Below are positions 35,877 to 45,296 of a stretch of 64,000 nucleotides of DNA, one piece after another; the first letter of the stretch is position 1, and every line of letters starts with the position of its first letter. Source of the stretch: Mesorhizobium sp. 65-26. GTDB lineage: Bacteria; Pseudomonadota; Alphaproteobacteria; Rhizobiales; Rhizobiaceae. The stretch covers positions 310,001-374,000 of the forward strand of contig MKVL01000025.1 of assembly GCA_001899205.1 (NCBI GenBank), given 5' to 3'. The notes beneath the pieces are model-generated. The model saw nothing but the letters and a program-made list of their open reading frames with translations, did not search any database and was not told the DNA's origin. The position numbers were made by a program, and so were the translations under genes.

Positions 35877-37517
35877 ATGGACAATCCTTATGAGCGGGAT
35901 CTCGACAGGAATGCGGCGAACCACCAGCCGCTGACCCCGCTTGTCTATCTCGAGCGCGCGGCAAGGACCTATCCCGATCACATCGCCATCATCCATGGCG
36001 GCCAGCGCATCTCCTACCGCGATTTCTGGCGGCGCTCGCTGAAGCTCGCCTCGGCGCTCGCCCGCCGCGGCATCGGCAAGGGTGACACGGTGACGGTGAT
36101 GCTGTCGAACACGCCGCCGATGCTGGAAGCCCATTTCGGCGTGCCGATGACGAAGGCCGTGCTGCACTCGCTCAACACCCGCCTGGATGCGGCCGTCATC
36201 GCCTTCCAGCTCGACCACGCGGAGACGAAACTGCTGATCGTCGATCGCGAGTTTTCGAGCGTGGTCAAGGAAGCGCTGGCGCTGGCCAGGGTTAAGCCGC
36301 TGGTCATCGACTATGACGATCCCGACTATGCCGCTGATGCTCCCTATCCGAAGGGAGAGAGGATCGGCGCCGTGGACTATGAGGAGTTCGTCTCCGGCGG
36401 CGACGGGACTTTCGCCTGGTCGATGCCCGACGACGAATGGGACGCCATCTCGCTCAACTACACGTCCGGCACGACCGGCAATCCCAAGGGTGTTGTCTAT
36501 CATCATCGCGGCGCGGCGCTGATGGCCTACACCAACACCATCCATGCCGGCATGGCCAAGCACGCGGTCTATCTGTGGACGCTGCCGATGTTCCACTGCA
36601 ACGGCTGGTGCTTCCCGTGGACGCTCGCCGTGCAGGCGGGCACCCATGTCTGCCTGCGCTGGGTGCGGGCGAAGCCGATGTACGACGCCATCGCCGACCA
36701 CGGCGTCACCCATCTGTGCGGCGCGCCGATCGTCATGTCGGTGCTGATCAACGCACGGGACGAAGACAAGCGCGAGTTCCCGCAGACCGTCACCTTCAAC
36801 ACCGCCGCCGCGCCGCCTCCGGAAGCCGTGCTGTCCGGCATGGCCGATGCCGGCTTCGCCGTCACCCACCTCTACGGCCTGACCGAGACCTACGGTCCGG
36901 CCGTCGTCAATGAATGGCACCGGGAATGGGATGGGCTTGAGAAGGGCCAGCGCGCCGCGAAGAAGGCGCGCCAGGGCGTGCGCTACGCTGCGCTCGAGGG
37001 GTTGACGGTCATGGACCCCGAGACGATGGTCGAGACGCCGGCCGATGGCGAGACCATCGGCGAGGTCATGTTCCGCGGCAACATCGTCATGAAGGGCTAT
37101 CTGAAGAACCGCAAGGCGACCGACGAGGCGTTCGCTGGCGGCTGGTTCCATTCGGGCGACCTCGGCGTCATGCATCCCGACGGCTACATCCAGCTCAAGG
37201 ACCGCTCGAAGGACATCATCATCTCGGGCGGCGAGAACATCTCGTCCATCGAGGTGGAGGACGCGCTCTACAAGCATCCGTCGGTGGCGTCCTGCGGCGT
37301 GGTCGCCCGCGCCGACGAAAAGTGGGGCGAGGTGCCGATCGCCTATGTCGAGCTGAAGCCGGGCAAGACGGCCTCCGAGGCCGAGATCATCGATCATTGC
37401 CGCTCGCTGCTGGCCCGCTTCAAGGTGCCGAAGGCGGTGATCTTCGCCGAGATCCCAAAGACCTCGACGGGCAAGATCCAGAAGTTCCGGCTGCGGGAAA
37501 TGGCGAACGGGTCGTGA
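35877..37517 (+). CDS. AMP-forming acyl-CoA synthetase
   Basis: 546-residue adenylate-forming ligase. The P-loop YTSGTTGNPKGVVYHH, the A5 motif YGLTETYGP, the hinge region LKDRSKDIIISGGENIS and the catalytic Lys in TSTGKIQKF are complete. It activates a carboxylic acid with ATP and CoA. The overall pattern (LWTLPMFHCNGWCFPW) resembles medium-chain or methylmercaptopropionate (DmdB-type) ligases, but substrate cannot be fixed. It is monocistronic, following an A/G-rich leader, with no local regulator other than the divergent SorC gene. Confidence 0.9.
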   Translation: MDNPYERDLDRNAANHQPLTPLVYLERAARTYPDHIAIIHGGQRISYRDFWRRSLKLASALARRGIGKGDTVTVMLSNTPPMLEAHFGVPMTKAVLHSLNTRLDAAVIAFQLDHAETKLLIVDREFSSVVKEALALARVKPLVIDYDDPDYAADAPYPKGERIGAVDYEEFVSGGDGTFAWSMPDDEWDAISLNYTSGTTGNPKGVVYHHRGAALMAYTNTIHAGMAKHAVYLWTLPMFHCNGWCFPWTLAVQAGTHVCLRWVRAKPMYDAIADHGVTHLCGAPIVMSVLINARDEDKREFPQTVTFNTAAAPPPEAVLSGMADAGFAVTHLYGLTETYGPAVVNEWHREWDGLEKGQRAAKKARQGVRYAALEGLTVMDPETMVETPADGETIGEVMFRGNIVMKGYLKNRKATDEAFAGGWFHSGDLGVMHPDGYIQLKDRSKDIIISGGENISSIEVEDALYKHPSVASCGVVARADEKWGEVPIAYVELKPGKTASEAEIIDHCRSLLARFKVPKAVIFAEIPKTSTGKIQKFRLREMANGS

Positions 37518-37546
37518 GCATCAACGGGTGAGGCCGAGTTCCCGCC

Positions 37547-37705
37547 CACCCCCCTCTGACCTGCCGGCCATCTCCCCCGCAAGGGGGGAGATTAATCGCG
37601 TCACTGCTTTCGCCAATCATCAGCGTTGCAAGGTAAAGCGCCATCGCTGAGCACTGCTAATCTCCCCCTTTGCGGGGGAGATGTCCGGCAGGACAGAGGG
37701 GGGTG
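37547..37705. repeat. 48-bp-arm intergenic inverted repeat (RIME-like element)
   Basis: The arms at 37547-37594 and 37658-37705 are reverse complements over 48 bp with three mismatches and enclose 63 bases. Each arm itself holds a small palindrome (TCTCCCCCGCAAGGGGGGAGA type). Such paired C-rich/G-rich palindromes after stop codons are known as intergenic mosaic elements of rhizobia. It has no coding capacity and may fold into a strong transcript-end structure for the acyl-CoA synthetase gene. Confidence 0.85.
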
Positions 37706-37835
37706 CGAAGGATCGCGACCCTGGAGATTAGCATCCTCGTCGCTCATCGTCCTCCCTCGCAGCTGTCACCAACTGTCACCAACCATACGCGTACGTCGAT
37801 TTCGCGTTGACTCCTCACAGCTTTCAAATTACGAC

Positions 37836-37857
37836 TGACGAAAATTGAAATTCGTCA
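37836..37857. promoter_or_regulatory. candidate TetR operator for the efflux operon
   Basis: TGACGAA (37836-37842) and TTCGTCA (37851-37857) form perfect 7-bp arms around an 8-base A/T-rich centre, ending 19 bases before the tetR start codon. Autoregulation with co-control of the downstream pump is the usual arrangement. Confidence 0.55.
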
Positions 37858-37876
37858 CTCGTTAAGCGACAGCGCC

Positions 37877-38485
37877 ATGTCAGAAGCCGCCGACATCGTC
37901 ACCGATCCCGCAAGACAGGAGAATGTGACCCGCATTCTGGACAGCGCCGAGCGGCTGTTCCGCCACTATGGCTACGGCAAGACCAATGTTGCCGACATCG
38001 CCCGTGACCTCGGCATGTCGCCGGCCAACATCTATCGCTTCTTCGCTTCGAAGGTTGAAATCCACCAGGCGGTCTGCGCGCGCATGCTGGGCACCTGTTA
38101 TCGGCTCACCTACGAGGCTTGCCACAGTGCGGGCAGTGCCAGCGACAGGCTGCGCCGCTACGCCCATACCCACTACGAGTGGACGCGCGACACCATGCTC
38201 GACCAGGAGAAGGTCCATGAGATGGTGGTGGTCGCCATCGAGCGCGACTGGCACGTCATCGAGAAGCATATCGACAAGATCCACGACCTCGTCGCCGACG
38301 TGATCCGCGAGGGCATAGAGGCCGGCGAGTTCGTTGAACAGGACCCCGTGGTGGCCTCGCGCTCCTTCGGTGCGGCCATCGTCATCCTGTGCCATCCGCA
38401 GATGGTGGCGCAGTGCCTTGCCAAGCAGAACAGGGCGTTGCCGGACGATCTCATCGAATTCGCGATCAGAGCCTTGAAGAAATGA
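37877..38485 (+). CDS. TetR-family repressor of an RND efflux operon
   Basis: 202-residue regulator with a standard TetR DNA-binding domain (about 15-65; YGYGKTNVADIARDLGMSPANIYRFFASK) and a helical C-terminal ligand domain. It is the first gene of a rightward set with an MFP lipoprotein (58 bases on) and an RND pump, so it probably represses them until a pump substrate binds. A palindrome before its start is the likely operator. Confidence 0.92.
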   Translation: MSEAADIVTDPARQENVTRILDSAERLFRHYGYGKTNVADIARDLGMSPANIYRFFASKVEIHQAVCARMLGTCYRLTYEACHSAGSASDRLRRYAHTHYEWTRDTMLDQEKVHEMVVVAIERDWHVIEKHIDKIHDLVADVIREGIEAGEFVEQDPVVASRSFGAAIVILCHPQMVAQCLAKQNRALPDDLIEFAIRALKK

Positions 38486-38543
38486 CCGTCGCGCCGGCAG
38501 GCGCGCCGTAACGTCGATTCACCTCTAGTCTGGGAGTGCTAGG

Positions 38544-39689
38544 GTGTCTTTGTCCAAATTCATCGTCAAAAGGTCGCCGGCCGCCGGGCTCATCCTGCTC
38601 GCGACGCTTGGCATGGCCGGCTGCTCGCAGGAAAAGTCCGAGGTCAAGGATGTCATCCGGCCGGTCAAGGTCGTCGAGATCGGCAAGGTGCAGGACACCC
38701 GCCAGCTCGACTATTCCGGCTCGGTGCGCTCGCGCACCGAGATGAACCTCGGCTTCCGTGTCGCCGGCAAGATCACCGAGCGTCTCGTCAATGTCGGCCA
38801 GCATGTGAATTCGGGCGACGTGCTCGCCCGGGTCGATCCTTCCGACTACGAGCTTTCCGTCAAGAGCGCCGAGGCAAGCCTCGATGCCGCGGAGCGCCAG
38901 GTGGAGACGGTCGATCTGGCGCGCAAGCGGGCCGAGCAGCTTTTCGCCAGGAATTTCGCTTCCAAGGCGCAGCTCGAACAGGCGACGCTGACTTACAACC
39001 AGGCCGTGGCTTCCCGCGATTCCGCCCGCTCGACGCTTGCCCAGGCGCGCAACCAGGTTGGCTACGCCGACCTCAAGGCGAGCGAGGACGGCATCGTCAC
39101 CGCTGTTGCCGCCGACATCGGCCAGGTCGTCGGGGCCGGCACGCCGGTCATGACGGTTGCCGTCGACGGCGAGAAGGAAGTGCTGATCGCCGTTCCGGAG
39201 ATGGACATTGCCGGCTTCAAGCCGGGCAAGGAGGTCAAGGCGAGCTTCTGGTCGGACGAGGGGCTTGTCCTCGACGGCAAGGTTCGCGAGGTCGCCGGCA
39301 GCGCCGATCCGCAGTCCCGTACCTTTGCCGTGCGCGTCAGCCTGCCCAACGATCCGCGTGTGCTTCTCGGTATGACCGCGAGCGTTCGTGCCTCGTTCGG
39401 CAACGGACCGCAGCTTGTGTCGATCCCGCTCAGCGCCCTGGCCAGGAAGGACAGCCAGCCGATTGTCTGGACGGTCGATCGCGGCGCCGACACGGTGCAC
39501 GCCCGCCCGGTCAAGGTGGCTGATTTCACGGACGATGGCGTGCGTGTCGCCGAGGGGCTGAAGCCGGGCGACGTTGTCGTCGCCGCGGGCACCCAGTTCA
39601 TGACCGAGAATCTGAAAGTGAAGCTTGCCGACGGCGTGACGCAGCAGTCGGCCTCCGCCGAAAGCGACGAGGCCAGGCAGTTGCGCTGA
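38544..39689 (+). CDS. RND efflux periplasmic adaptor lipoprotein
   Basis: 381-residue membrane-fusion protein of the AcrA/MexA family. The signal ends in a lipobox (LATLGMAGC), so Cys26 is likely lipid-anchored. Barrel-sandwich (biotinyl-lipoyl) halves flank a coiled-coil hairpin: GFRVAGKITERLVNVGQHVNSGDVLARVDP, then heptads around 105-160, then GYADLKASEDGIVTAV. It links the inner-membrane pump to an outer-membrane channel, which is not encoded here. GTG start with GGGAG upstream. Confidence 0.93.
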   Translation: MSLSKFIVKRSPAAGLILLATLGMAGCSQEKSEVKDVIRPVKVVEIGKVQDTRQLDYSGSVRSRTEMNLGFRVAGKITERLVNVGQHVNSGDVLARVDPSDYELSVKSAEASLDAAERQVETVDLARKRAEQLFARNFASKAQLEQATLTYNQAVASRDSARSTLAQARNQVGYADLKASEDGIVTAVAADIGQVVGAGTPVMTVAVDGEKEVLIAVPEMDIAGFKPGKEVKASFWSDEGLVLDGKVREVAGSADPQSRTFAVRVSLPNDPRVLLGMTASVRASFGNGPQLVSIPLSALARKDSQPIVWTVDRGADTVHARPVKVADFTDDGVRVAEGLKPGDVVVAAGTQFMTENLKVKLADGVTQQSASAESDEARQLR

Positions 39690-39918
39690 CGGCGCACAAG
39701 CCGGCCGCGCGTTCCCGCGGCCGCAGGTTTCCGGGCGGCAGGCGCCCGATCCGAGATGCCCGATCGATGACCCCCCGCATCGATTACGCGTCCCACCGCG
39801 ATGAGGAGCCCTCTTTCGGAACCTCGCCGCCCGGAAGCCCAATCAGGAAGCGTCTGTTCCGTTCGCCCCGAAGAGGCGGCGAGGGCGCGTTGGCAATCAA
39901 CATGATGGACCTGCATCG

Positions 39919-42900
39919 ATGAGCACTTCCACGCACGAGAGACGGCCCTTCAACCTGTCGCGCTGGGCGATCGGCCACCCGAGTATCGCCCGGTTCCTGT
40001 TCGGCCTCATCATCATCGCCGGAGCGCTCGGCCTGATGCGCATGGGCCAGAAGGAAGACCCTGACTTCACCTTCCGCGTCATGGTTGTGCAGGCGGTCTG
40101 GCCCGGTTCCTCGATCCAGGAGATGGAGGACCAGGTCGTCAACAAGATCGAGCGCAAGCTGCAGGAAACGCCGCATCTCGATTTCGTGCGCTCCTTCACG
40201 CGTGCCGGCAGTGCCATCATCACCGTCCAGATCAAGGGCGACACCAATGCCGCCGAGGTCGCGGACGCCTTCTATCAGGTGCGCAAGAAGGTCGGCGACA
40301 TATCCGGCGACCTGCCGCAGGGACTGCTCGGCCCATATTTCAACGATGAATTCGGCGACACCTTCATCACGCTGCATTCGATCAGCGGCGATGGTTTCAG
40401 CTATCCGGAGCTCAAGAAGTTCGCCATCCGGGCCCGCGACATGCTGCTGACGACGCCCGGCGTCGAGAAAGCCGTGATCATCGGCGACCAGCCGGAGAAG
40501 CTGTACATCGACGTCTCGTCCAAGGCGCTCGCCGAGCGCGGCCTGACCATCCTCGACCTGCAGAACGCCATCAAGGGCCAGAACGCCGTCGACCCGGCGG
40601 GTTCGGTCGACACCGGCGTCAATTCTGTGCGTATCTCGGTCGAGGGCGACGTCGGCCGGGTGGACGACATCAAGAACCTTAGGCTGCGCGCCGGCGGCCA
40701 GGTCACCCGGCTGGGCGACATCGCGACCGTCACCTCCGGGCTGGAGGATCCCTTCCAGCGCAAGTACCGCTTCAACGGCCACGAAAGCGTGCAGCTCGGC
40801 GTCGTCATGGCCAAGGGCTTCAACGTCACCGATGTCGGCAAGGACGTCGAGGCCACCTACAAGCGCTTCACGGAGAGCCTGCCCTATGGCGTCTCCGTCG
40901 ACCAGATCTCCGACCAGCCGGAGGTTGTCCGCGACGCGGTCAGCGAATTCATGCATGCGCTGGGCGAGGCGTTGCTCATCGTGCTCGTCGTCTCGTTCCT
41001 GTCGATCGGCTGGCGTTCGGGTCTGGTGATCGCCATCGCCATCCCGCTGGTGCTCGCCGCCACTTTCGCCATCATGTACGAGCTTGGCATCGACCTGCAG
41101 CGCATCTCGCTCGGCGCGCTGATCATCGCGCTGGGACTCCTGGTCGACGACGCCATGATCGTCGTCGAGATGATGGAGCGGAAGCTGGAGGAGGGGCTGG
41201 TCAAGATCGAGGCTGCAAGCTTCGCCTACTCTTCGACCGCCTTCCCGATGCTCACCGGCACGCTGATCACCACGGCCGGCTTCATCCCGGTCGGCTTCGC
41301 GGCATCGACGGCGGGCGAATATGTGCGCACGCTGTTCTATGTCGTCGGCATCGCGCTCGTCGTGTCGTGGTTCGTCGCGGTCTACTTCACGCCGTGGCTG
41401 GGCCACATGATCCTGAAGCAGCGCCAGCATGCCGGCACGCATCACGACGTCTTCGACACCGGCTTCTACCGGCGCCTGCGCGCGACGGTCACCTGGGCCG
41501 TGCGCCACCGCATCATCGTTCTGGTCATGACGCTGGTCACGTTCGGCACCAGCCTGTGGGCCTTCCAGTTCATCCCGCAGAACTTCTTCCCGCAATCCTC
41601 GCGGCCGGAAATCCTGGTCGATCTCTGGCTGCCGGAAGGCACATCGATCAAGGAGGTCGAGAAGCAGGCCAAGGCGCTCGAAACCAGGATGATGGACGAT
41701 CAGGACAAGCGCTTCATCGCCACCTACATCGGCGAGGGCGCGCCGCGTTTCTTCCTGCCGCTCGACCAGCAGCTGCGCAATCCGAACTTCGCCCAACTTC
41801 TGGTCATGGCCAAGGACGAACCGGCGCGCGAGCGGCTGATCGTCAAGCTGCGCACGATCCTGGCTGAGGATTTTCCCTCGATCCGCGCCAAGGTCGACCG
41901 CCTGTTCCTCGGTCCACCCACCGGCTGGCCCGTGCAGATGCGCGTCATGGGGCCGGATCGGCAGGAGGTGCGCCGCATCGCCGACGAGGTGAAGGCGCGC
42001 TTCCATGAGAATCCGCTTCTGGGAGCCATCCACGACGACTGGCTGGAGCCGGTGCCGGCGATGAAGCTGGTGATCGATCAGGACCGCGCCCGTGCCCTCG
42101 GCGTTTCCTCGCAGCGCATTCGCCAGATGCTGCAGGCCACCATGTCCGGCGCGCCGCTCGACGATTTCCGCGACGGCGAGGAGACGGTCTCGATCGTCGC
42201 CCGCGAGCCGGCGGCATCGCGCCATCTCCTGTCGTCGGTGGACTCCGTCTACATCCCGACCGACTTCGGCGGCTCGGTGCCGCTGTCGCAGATCGCCAAG
42301 GTCGTTCCGGTGCTGGAGCAGGGCATCGAATGGCGGCGCGACCGCCTTCCGACGATCACCGTGCGTGGCACGTTGCCTGACGGCGTGCAGTCGAACGATG
42401 TCGTGACCAAGCTTTACAACGACATGAAGGACCTGCGCGCCGGGCTCGCGCCTGGCTACCAGATCCAGATCCAGGGTGGTGCTGAGGATTCCGCCGAGAG
42501 CCAGGCCTCCATCGCCGCCAAGGCGCCGGTGATGCTCGCCATCATCGTCGTGCTCCTGATGATCCAGTTGCAGCATTTCGGCAAGGCGATGCTGGTGCTG
42601 GCCACCGGTCCGCTGGGCATCATCGGCGCCGCGGCGGCGCTTCTGATCAGCGGCGCGCCTTTCGGCTTCGTCGCCATCCTCGGCGTCATCGCCCTGCTTG
42701 GCATCATCATGCGCAACTCGATCATCCTGGTCGACCAGATCGACCAGGACATCGCCGCGGGCATGGAGCGATCGGAGGCGATCGTCGGCGCCGCCGTGCG
42801 CCGCTTCCGGCCGATCACGCTGACGGCGCTGACCGCCGTGCTGGCGCTGATCCCGATCTCGCGCGCCGTCTTCTGGGGGCCGCTCGCCTACGCCATGATG

Positions 42901-43059
42901 GGCGGTATCCTGGTCGCCACCGTGCTGACCATCCTGGTGCTGCCGGCCGGCTATGCCCTGTTCTTCGGCCGAGAGCGCAAGAAGCGCCCAAGTCGGGAGG
43001 AGACGGCCATAATCGTCAACGAGGCGGAGCAGCCAAGGCTGGCGCTGGCTGCCGAGTAG
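39919..43059 (+). CDS. RND-family efflux pump
   Basis: 1046-residue proton-driven exporter with twelve membrane segments, one near the N-terminus (FLFGLIIIAGALGLMRM), a cluster near 340-540, one in the middle, and a second cluster near 870-1020. Two large periplasmic loops carry the porter domains. Charged residues for proton relay are present in segment 4 (LGLLVDDAMIVVEMM, the conserved Asp-Asp pair). FPRTQ-like N-terminal motifs are replaced by MGQKEDPDFTFRVMVV, typical of the heavy, multidrug-like HAE subgroup in alphaproteobacteria. The preceding 229 bases show no gene. Confidence 0.93.
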   Translation: MSTSTHERRPFNLSRWAIGHPSIARFLFGLIIIAGALGLMRMGQKEDPDFTFRVMVVQAVWPGSSIQEMEDQVVNKIERKLQETPHLDFVRSFTRAGSAIITVQIKGDTNAAEVADAFYQVRKKVGDISGDLPQGLLGPYFNDEFGDTFITLHSISGDGFSYPELKKFAIRARDMLLTTPGVEKAVIIGDQPEKLYIDVSSKALAERGLTILDLQNAIKGQNAVDPAGSVDTGVNSVRISVEGDVGRVDDIKNLRLRAGGQVTRLGDIATVTSGLEDPFQRKYRFNGHESVQLGVVMAKGFNVTDVGKDVEATYKRFTESLPYGVSVDQISDQPEVVRDAVSEFMHALGEALLIVLVVSFLSIGWRSGLVIAIAIPLVLAATFAIMYELGIDLQRISLGALIIALGLLVDDAMIVVEMMERKLEEGLVKIEAASFAYSSTAFPMLTGTLITTAGFIPVGFAASTAGEYVRTLFYVVGIALVVSWFVAVYFTPWLGHMILKQRQHAGTHHDVFDTGFYRRLRATVTWAVRHRIIVLVMTLVTFGTSLWAFQFIPQNFFPQSSRPEILVDLWLPEGTSIKEVEKQAKALETRMMDDQDKRFIATYIGEGAPRFFLPLDQQLRNPNFAQLLVMAKDEPARERLIVKLRTILAEDFPSIRAKVDRLFLGPPTGWPVQMRVMGPDRQEVRRIADEVKARFHENPLLGAIHDDWLEPVPAMKLVIDQDRARALGVSSQRIRQMLQATMSGAPLDDFRDGEETVSIVAREPAASRHLLSSVDSVYIPTDFGGSVPLSQIAKVVPVLEQGIEWRRDRLPTITVRGTLPDGVQSNDVVTKLYNDMKDLRAGLAPGYQIQIQGGAEDSAESQASIAAKAPVMLAIIVVLLMIQLQHFGKAMLVLATGPLGIIGAAAALLISGAPFGFVAILGVIALLGIIMRNSIILVDQIDQDIAAGMERSEAIVGAAVRRFRPITLTALTAVLALIPISRAVFWGPLAYAMMGGILVATVLTILVLPAGYALFFGRERKKRPSREETAIIVNEAEQPRLALAAE

Positions 43060-43098
43060 GCAGCACCGCCGGGAGTGGCGCTTCCAGAATGATATCGT

Positions 43099-43142
43099 GA
43101 GAGGGGGGCGGGCGCCAGACGGACCCGCCCTCTCTTCTTTTC
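43099..43142 (+). terminator. intrinsic terminator after the RND efflux operon
   Basis: GAGAGGGGGGCGGG pairs with CCCGCCCTCTC around an 11-base loop and runs into TTCTTTTCTG. It isolates the efflux operon from the CocE-ABC operon that follows. Confidence 0.8.
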
Positions 43143-43223
43143 TGCCTCCTTATCGAGGGAACCTGCCGGTTCGGCCAGGCAGCCATGCCAAAAGGCGGGA
43201 AACAGGATTGCACCGCGAATGCT

Positions 43224-43247
43224 CTTGTTGTACGAACGTTCAACAAG
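43224..43247. promoter_or_regulatory. 24-bp operator of the CocE-ABC operon
   Basis: CTTGTTG (43224-43230) and CAACAAG (43241-43247) flank the 10-base centre TACGAACGTT. An almost identical 24-mer (one change when read in the direction of transcription) lies at 55112-55135 before the converging dehydrogenase-methyltransferase operon. The flanks are similar too: CGCGAAT upstream and CGTTTT downstream. The BetI-like TetR encoded between the two sites is the natural binder. Confidence 0.8.
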
Positions 43248-43268
43248 GCGTTTTGCGAGGCACTTCCC

Positions 43269-45278
43269 TTGGTTCGGACCGAGTATCCCTTCGACGTGGA
43301 GACCGTCGATCCGCTATGGATCACGCTGGCCGACGGCACGCGCATCGCCGTCACGCTGTGGCGTCCGCGCGGCGAGGCGAGAGTGCCGGTCGTCGTCGAG
43401 ATGGTGCCGTACCGGCGGCGCGACGGCACCGTCGCCCGCGACGTCGAGATCCATCCCTGGCTCGCCGGCCATGGCATCGCCTGCGCCCGTATCGACCTTC
43501 GCGGTTCCGGCGATTCCGACGGCGACCTGGCCGATGAATACCTGCCGCTCGAACAGGAAGATGCCTGCGAGATCATCGCGCAGCTGGCCGCGCAGCCCTG
43601 GTGCAACGGCAATGTCGGCATGACCGGTATCTCCTGGGGTGGCTTCAATGCACTGCAGGTCGCGGCAAGGCGGCCGCCGGCGCTGAAGGCGATCATCGCC
43701 AACTGCGCCACTGACGACCGCTATGCCGACGACATCCACTACATGGGCGGCGCGCTGCTCACCGAGCAGGAGATGTGGTCCAACTTCATGCTGGTGAAGA
43801 AGGCGATGGCGCCCGATCCCCAGATCGTCGGCGATGCCTGGCGCGACATGTGGATGCAGCGCCTGGCGGCGACGCGCTCGCTCTCGGAAGTCTGGCTCGG
43901 GCATCAGCGGCGCGACGATTACTGGCGACAGGGCTCGGTTTGCGAGGACCATTCCGCGATCGAGTGCGCGGTCATGGCCGTATGCGGGTGGGAGGACAGC
44001 TACTCCAACTTCGTGCCGCGCCTGCTGGAGCATCTCCCCGGGCCGAAGCTCGGCATCGTCGGGCCCTGGTCGCACGCCTATCCATGCCGCGGCGCGCCCG
44101 GCCCGTTGATCGGCTACCTGCAGGAGGCACTGCGCTGGTGGCGTCACTGGCTTTGCGGCGAGGACACCGGCATCATGGATGAGCCGCTCTACCGCGTCTG
44201 GATCACCGGCGAGGAAAGGCCGCGTCCGTTCTACCTGCCGGACCACGCTGGCGCGTGGGCGGCGGAGGACCAGTGGCCCTCGCCACGCATCGAGCGCCGC
44301 GTCATGTACCTCAACGCCGGCGGGCTCGGCATCGAAGCCGCGCCAGGCGCTTCGCTGTCTGTGTGTTCGCCGGCCACGGCGGGCCGCGACTGCGGCCGAT
44401 GGGGCGGCTATGGCGGAAACTGCCCGGACATGCCCATCGACCAGCGGCGCGAGGACGGGCTGGCGCTCTGCTTCGACACGCCGCCGCTCGACGATGACCT
44501 GACCCTTCTCGGCGCGCCGGAACTCGACCTTCTGGTCAGCGTCGACCAGCCGCACGTCAACCTCGCCGTCCGCCTCTGCGACGTCTATCCGGACGGCACG
44601 TCGGCGCTGATGACCTATGGCGTGCTCAACCTCAGCCATCGCGACAGCCACGAGCATCCGACGCCCTGTCCCGTGGGAAAGCCGTTCCGCGTGAGGCTGA
44701 AGCTCAACGATTTCGGCCGTAACGTGCCCAAGGGCCATCGCCTGCGGCTGGCGCTGGCCAACCAGCATTGGCCGATCCTGTGGCCGCAGCCGAAACTGTC
44801 GACGCTGTCGGTCGCCAGCGGTGAAAGCACCGTCATGCTGCCTGTGCGCCCGCCGTCGCCGCGCGACCGGCAGGTGGCGTTCGAGCCGATGGAGACCGCG
44901 CCGCCCGTGCCTCAGACGGTGCTGGAGGAGGGCTTCGACCGGCGCGTCGTGACCGACGACGTCGGCTCGGGAATGCAGACCATAGCGCTAACGTCCGATC
45001 ACGGCCGCAGGTGCTACGACGACCGCGCCATCACCGTGTCTTCCGCCAACAGCGACACGATGAGCATCAATGTCGATGATCCGCTGTCGGCCCGGCTGGT
45101 CACCGAATATCGCTGGGCGATCGCCAGCGGCGACGCCGACACGGCCGCCGTCGCCTTCACCGAACTGACGGCCGACGAAACGCATTTCAACCTGACATGG
45201 CGGCTCGAAGCCCGAGAACGAGGCACGATCGTGCACAGCGCCTCGGAAACGCGGCGCATCAGGCGCGATTTCGCCTGA
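43269..45278 (+). CDS. CocE/NonD-family alpha/beta hydrolase
   Basis: 669-residue serine hydrolase. The nucleophile is in GISWGGF, the acid in CGWEDSYSNF and the base in GPWSHAYP; residues from about 390 form the jelly-roll C-terminal domain (APELDLLVSVDQPHVNLAVRLCDV). Relatives split esters or amides (cocaine, X-prolyl or acyl-amide bonds). As first gene of a peptide-type importer operon it probably hydrolyses the imported compound. I place the start at a TTG preceded by GCGAGG, 22 bases after the operator; an ATG at 43185 would put the operator inside the coding region. No signal peptide, so cytoplasmic. Confidence 0.88.
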   Translation: MVRTEYPFDVETVDPLWITLADGTRIAVTLWRPRGEARVPVVVEMVPYRRRDGTVARDVEIHPWLAGHGIACARIDLRGSGDSDGDLADEYLPLEQEDACEIIAQLAAQPWCNGNVGMTGISWGGFNALQVAARRPPALKAIIANCATDDRYADDIHYMGGALLTEQEMWSNFMLVKKAMAPDPQIVGDAWRDMWMQRLAATRSLSEVWLGHQRRDDYWRQGSVCEDHSAIECAVMAVCGWEDSYSNFVPRLLEHLPGPKLGIVGPWSHAYPCRGAPGPLIGYLQEALRWWRHWLCGEDTGIMDEPLYRVWITGEERPRPFYLPDHAGAWAAEDQWPSPRIERRVMYLNAGGLGIEAAPGASLSVCSPATAGRDCGRWGGYGGNCPDMPIDQRREDGLALCFDTPPLDDDLTLLGAPELDLLVSVDQPHVNLAVRLCDVYPDGTSALMTYGVLNLSHRDSHEHPTPCPVGKPFRVRLKLNDFGRNVPKGHRLRLALANQHWPILWPQPKLSTLSVASGESTVMLPVRPPSPRDRQVAFEPMETAPPVPQTVLEEGFDRRVVTDDVGSGMQTIALTSDHGRRCYDDRAITVSSANSDTMSINVDDPLSARLVTEYRWAIASGDADTAAVAFTELTADETHFNLTWRLEARERGTIVHSASETRRIRRDFA

Positions 45279-45296
45279 GGCTGCGGGGAGGGGACG

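Larger units (their letters stand above)
37518..37876. other. gene-free gap between acyl-CoA synthetase and tetR
   Basis: This 359-base gap has no convincing gene. It contains the large inverted repeat at 37547-37705 and, at its right end, the operator-like inverted repeat at 37836-37857. An AT-richer stretch around 37795-37860 probably holds the tetR-efflux promoter. Confidence 0.7.

Noticed and set aside
37547..37705. CRISPR array or attachment site
   Set aside because: There are only two arms, in inverted orientation, without regular spacers, integrase or tRNA; it is an intergenic palindromic repeat.
39784..42576. Open frame of about 930 codons on the minus strand opposite the RND pump
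   Set aside because: Low-complexity, highly charged translation without motifs; the plus-strand pump is complete with proton-relay residues.
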